From positions 987,453-1,051,452 of the forward strand of contig NZ_LZQD01000002.1 in NCBI RefSeq assembly GCF_001858025.1: a stretch of 64,000 bases of DNA, given 5' to 3'. The notes below the pieces were generated by a model that was not told the origin of the DNA, did no database searches, and saw nothing but the letters and a program-made list of their open reading frames with translations. Every line of letters begins with the position of its first letter. Position 1 is the first letter of the stretch. The position numbers and the translations under genes were made by a program. The DNA comes from Trichormus sp. NMC-1 (lineage in GTDB: Bacteria > Cyanobacteriota > Cyanobacteriia > Cyanobacteriales > Nostocaceae). Positions 62,192-64,000 of this stretch are shown in pieces.

Positions 62192-63268
62192 ATGAGAATT
62201 GCTCAAATTGCTCCACTGTGGGAGAGAGTACCTCCTCCAGCTTATGGTGGAATAGAATTAGTAGTTGGATTATTGACTGATGAATTAGTCCGCAGGGGAC
62301 ATGAAGTTACATTATTTGCATCAGGTGATTCTCTGACTTTAGCAAATTTGATATCGGTTCATCCTCGTGCTTTAAGACTTGATAAAACTGTCAAAGATTG
62401 CAGCATTTATGAATCGCTACATCTAGCTTCAGTCTATGAGCGAGCCGAAGATTTTGATATTATTCACTCTCATATGGGACATACGCCCATAGCATACACG
62501 AAACTTGTGAAAACGCCTACAGTTCACACGTTGCATGGAATTTTTACACCAGATAATAAAAAAATCTTTCAATATGGCAAAAAACAGCCTTATATCAGTA
62601 TTTCTGATTCCCAAAGGGAAGCTAGTTTAGGGTTAAATTATGTCAGCACTGTTTACAATGGCATTGATGTTAGTAGTTATGAGTTTTATCCTGAACCAAT
62701 AGATGAGCCTTACTTGGCATTTTTGGGTAGGATGTCTCCAGAAAAAGGGCCACATTTAGCTATTGAAATTGCCAAAAAAGCTGGTTGGCGATTGAAAATG
62801 GCAGGTAAGGTAGATATGGTAGATGTGGAGTTTTTTGAAAAAGAAATTAAACCACATATTGATGGGGAGCAAATTCAGTATTTAGGTGAAGCTAATCATG
62901 CTGAAAAAAATGTTCTCATGGGAAGTGCTGTCGCAACTTTATTCCCGATCACTTGGCGAGAACCGTTTGGTTTAGTAATGGTAGAGTCAATGGCTGCGGG
63001 TACGCCAGTAATTGCGATGCGAATGGGTTCGACGGAAGAAGTAATTGCTGATGGTGAAACCGGTTTCCTTTGCAATAATACACAAGAATGTGTGAATGCG
63101 ATTGACAAGGTAAATAAGTTAAACCGTTATGCTTGTCGGCGGTATGTGGAAAAATGTTTTAGTGTAGACAAAATGACTGATGGGTATGAGGCGGTTTATC
63201 AACAAGTTCTTGCTGAGAGATTTGCTAAAAATGGTCATTTCCGCACTCCTGTAGTTAATTTAATTTAG
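62192..63268 (+). CDS. Glycosyltransferase family 4 protein
   Basis: About 358 residues from ATG 62192 (MRIAQIAPLWERVPPPAYGGIELVVGLLTDELVRRGHEVTLFASGDS), chosen because AGGAGG lies seven bases upstream; an upstream ATG at 62087 is less likely. It is a GT-B fold: acceptor-side DIIHSHMGH and TVHTLHGI, donor-side LGRMSPEKGPHLAIEIAKKAGWRLKMAG, and the EX7E-type region REPFGLVMVESMAAGTPVIAMRMGSTEEVIADGETGFLC. It probably transfers a sugar to a lipid or polysaccharide. Its 3' end overlaps the DUF1499 gene on the other strand by 14 bp. Confidence 0.9.
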   Translation: MRIAQIAPLWERVPPPAYGGIELVVGLLTDELVRRGHEVTLFASGDSLTLANLISVHPRALRLDKTVKDCSIYESLHLASVYERAEDFDIIHSHMGHTPIAYTKLVKTPTVHTLHGIFTPDNKKIFQYGKKQPYISISDSQREASLGLNYVSTVYNGIDVSSYEFYPEPIDEPYLAFLGRMSPEKGPHLAIEIAKKAGWRLKMAGKVDMVDVEFFEKEIKPHIDGEQIQYLGEANHAEKNVLMGSAVATLFPITWREPFGLVMVESMAAGTPVIAMRMGSTEEVIADGETGFLCNNTQECVNAIDKVNKLNRYACRRYVEKCFSVDKMTDGYEAVYQQVLAERFAKNGHFRTPVVNLI

Positions 63269-63731
63269 CGCGAATTTCCTCAATCCGTTGGCGATTTACT
63301 CCTAAGTCGCCATAACCTAAGCGGGAAGCTGAACGTACATGAATGATGTTAGAGTTCCGGTCGAGATAGAATTCTACATCATCGACAAATCCCATCAAAG
63401 CACTTTTGAATTCTGCATATAAATAATCTTCTGTTTCGGTAATTATCTTAGTTCTAGGTAAAGACAGAATCAGATTTTTCAGATTAGCTAATGCTTGTTC
63501 TGGGGTGGATGTAAAACTCAGGGGTGCGATTTGATGAAGTGAATCTGAAGCCTGACTGGAGACACAGTTAGGGCTAGAAGGACAGGGTGCTAATTTACCT
63601 GATTGAACGCCTAAATTATTTGGTCGTTGGCCTGCAAAGATCATAGGATTAAGTAGGGGTAAAAAAATCAGAATTAGAATGCTAAGAAAGATAAAACCTA
63701 AAAAGCTTCTTGTTGTTTTTTGAATCGACAC
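63255..63731 (-). CDS. DUF1499 domain protein
   Basis: 158 residues. A membrane helix near the N-terminus (about 9-30, SFLGFIFLSILILIFLPLLN) is followed by a DUF1499 domain: LAPCPSSPNCVSSQASD, ITETEDYLYAEFKSALMGFVDDVEFYLD and IHVRSASRLGYGDLGVNRQRIEEIRAKL. The function is unknown; the domain also occurs in chloroplast proteins. The start is GTG at 63731. Its last 14 bp overlap the GT4 gene. Confidence 0.88.
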   Translation of the reverse strand: MSIQKTTRSFLGFIFLSILILIFLPLLNPMIFAGQRPNNLGVQSGKLAPCPSSPNCVSSQASDSLHQIAPLSFTSTPEQALANLKNLILSLPRTKIITETEDYLYAEFKSALMGFVDDVEFYLDRNSNIIHVRSASRLGYGDLGVNRQRIEEIRAKLN

Positions 63732-63823
63732 GAAAAATATTAATCTATGATTGGGTTCATGATTCCATCATAAATGAAGGTGGTTAATTGAAAATTAAAA
63801 ATATCAGACAAATAGAGCGATCG

Positions 63824-64000
63824 CTATCTTCCTTCTTCCCTGCCACTTGCGTATTGTGCTAATAACCACAAAGCATAACGCTCTAATCCTACCAAAATAG
63901 CTGTGATTGCCAGCGCCCAGGCAAATAATACCAGGTTACTGACGTTATTTGCTTTTAAAGCAAAACTGAGGGATGTGTGCGATTCGTTGATAGCTGAATC
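63824..64000 (-). CDS. C-terminal end of a membrane protein gene, perhaps an ABC permease (cut by window)
   Basis: Open on the minus strand from the window edge for 58 codons to TAG at 63824-63826. A last membrane helix (LVLFAWALAITAILVGLERYALWLL) is followed by a short charged tail (ASGREEGR). This form is common at the C-terminus of ABC transporter permeases, but too little is visible to be sure of the family. Its start is outside the window. Confidence 0.55.
   Translation of the reverse strand, partial: DSAINESHTSLSFALKANNVSNLVLFAWALAITAILVGLERYALWLLAQYASGREEGR

Noticed and set aside
1..64000. tRNA, rRNA, CRISPR arrays
   Set aside because: No cloverleaf-like segment, rRNA core word or regularly spaced 25-40-bp repeat with unique spacers was seen by eye; small tRNAs could be missed.

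Overview
The window reads as chromosome of a filamentous, probably heterocyst-forming cyanobacterium (order Nostocales). Supporting signs are many HIP1 octamers (GCGATCGC, e.g. at 451, 3841 and 4071), numerous heptanucleotide tandem repeats between genes, a CRR6-type NDH-1 assembly factor, a PATAN-domain response regulator beside CheW/MCP/CheA genes, an AvaK-like PRC-barrel/DUF2382 protein and a HetL-like pentapeptide protein. I saw no rRNA, tRNA, CRISPR array or intact transposase.

Layout. 1-6.3 kb: a SIMPL-domain protein cut by the window edge, ssb, the shape operon mreBCD followed by ribD, and a small unknown gene. 6.3-9.1 kb: a large orphan protein of the DNA-phosphorothioation-associated methyltransferase type with an internally duplicated domain. 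Its 3' end overlaps that of an M15-like peptidase gene on the other strand. 9.5-16.1 kb: a pentapeptide protein, an unknown gene, then an accessory block of about 2.5 kb present twice in tandem. Each block holds a DUF72 protein, a ribbon-helix-helix/Mop protein and a DUF427 protein. The copies encode identical proteins and differ by one unit of a nested 161-bp repeat. 16-27.6 kb: a GT-C-like membrane protein, recQ, fused pabAB, a KirBac-type channel divergent from an MFS transporter, two DUF2382 stress-type proteins and a DUF4231 membrane protein. 27.7-35 kb: a chemosensory cluster (PATAN response regulator, CheW, MCP with a periplasmic sensor, CheA-receiver hybrid). It lacks the CheY-like gene usual in such loci and carries a MITE-like repeat in that gap. 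35.5-46 kb: DUF760, HtrA protease, LysM/M23 hydrolase, isochorismatase-like hydrolase, an overlapping ParA-like/HEPN gene pair, ispG, a C-terminal processing protease, scpB and ispD. 46-64 kb: a GT9 glycosyltransferase, crr6, a beta-helix/SPOR protein, thiE-thiS, two GT4 glycosyltransferases, DUF1517, a secreted cyclophilin-Calx-beta-RTX protein, a Ser/Thr kinase fused to an FGE-like domain with a dnaJ remnant directly behind it, an orphan PotC-like permease, DUF1499 and the end of a further membrane-protein gene.

Functional groups: cell shape and wall (mreBCD, M23, HtrA, CtpA), isoprenoid precursors (ispG, ispD), vitamins (ribD, pabAB, thiE/thiS), chromosome maintenance (ssb, recQ, scpB) and chemosensing (27.7-35 kb).

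Most unusual content: (a) the tandem duplication with a nested 161-bp repeat carrying the 3' end of a gene; (b) the ParA-HEPN pair, a candidate defence or toxin module; (c) the orphan duplicated-domain methyltransferase-like protein; (d) a family of short elements with ATACAGCAGA ends; (e) several gene remnants (dnaJ, a GH15-like gene, a truncated duplicate). Functions rest on motifs read by eye and family knowledge; no database search was run.
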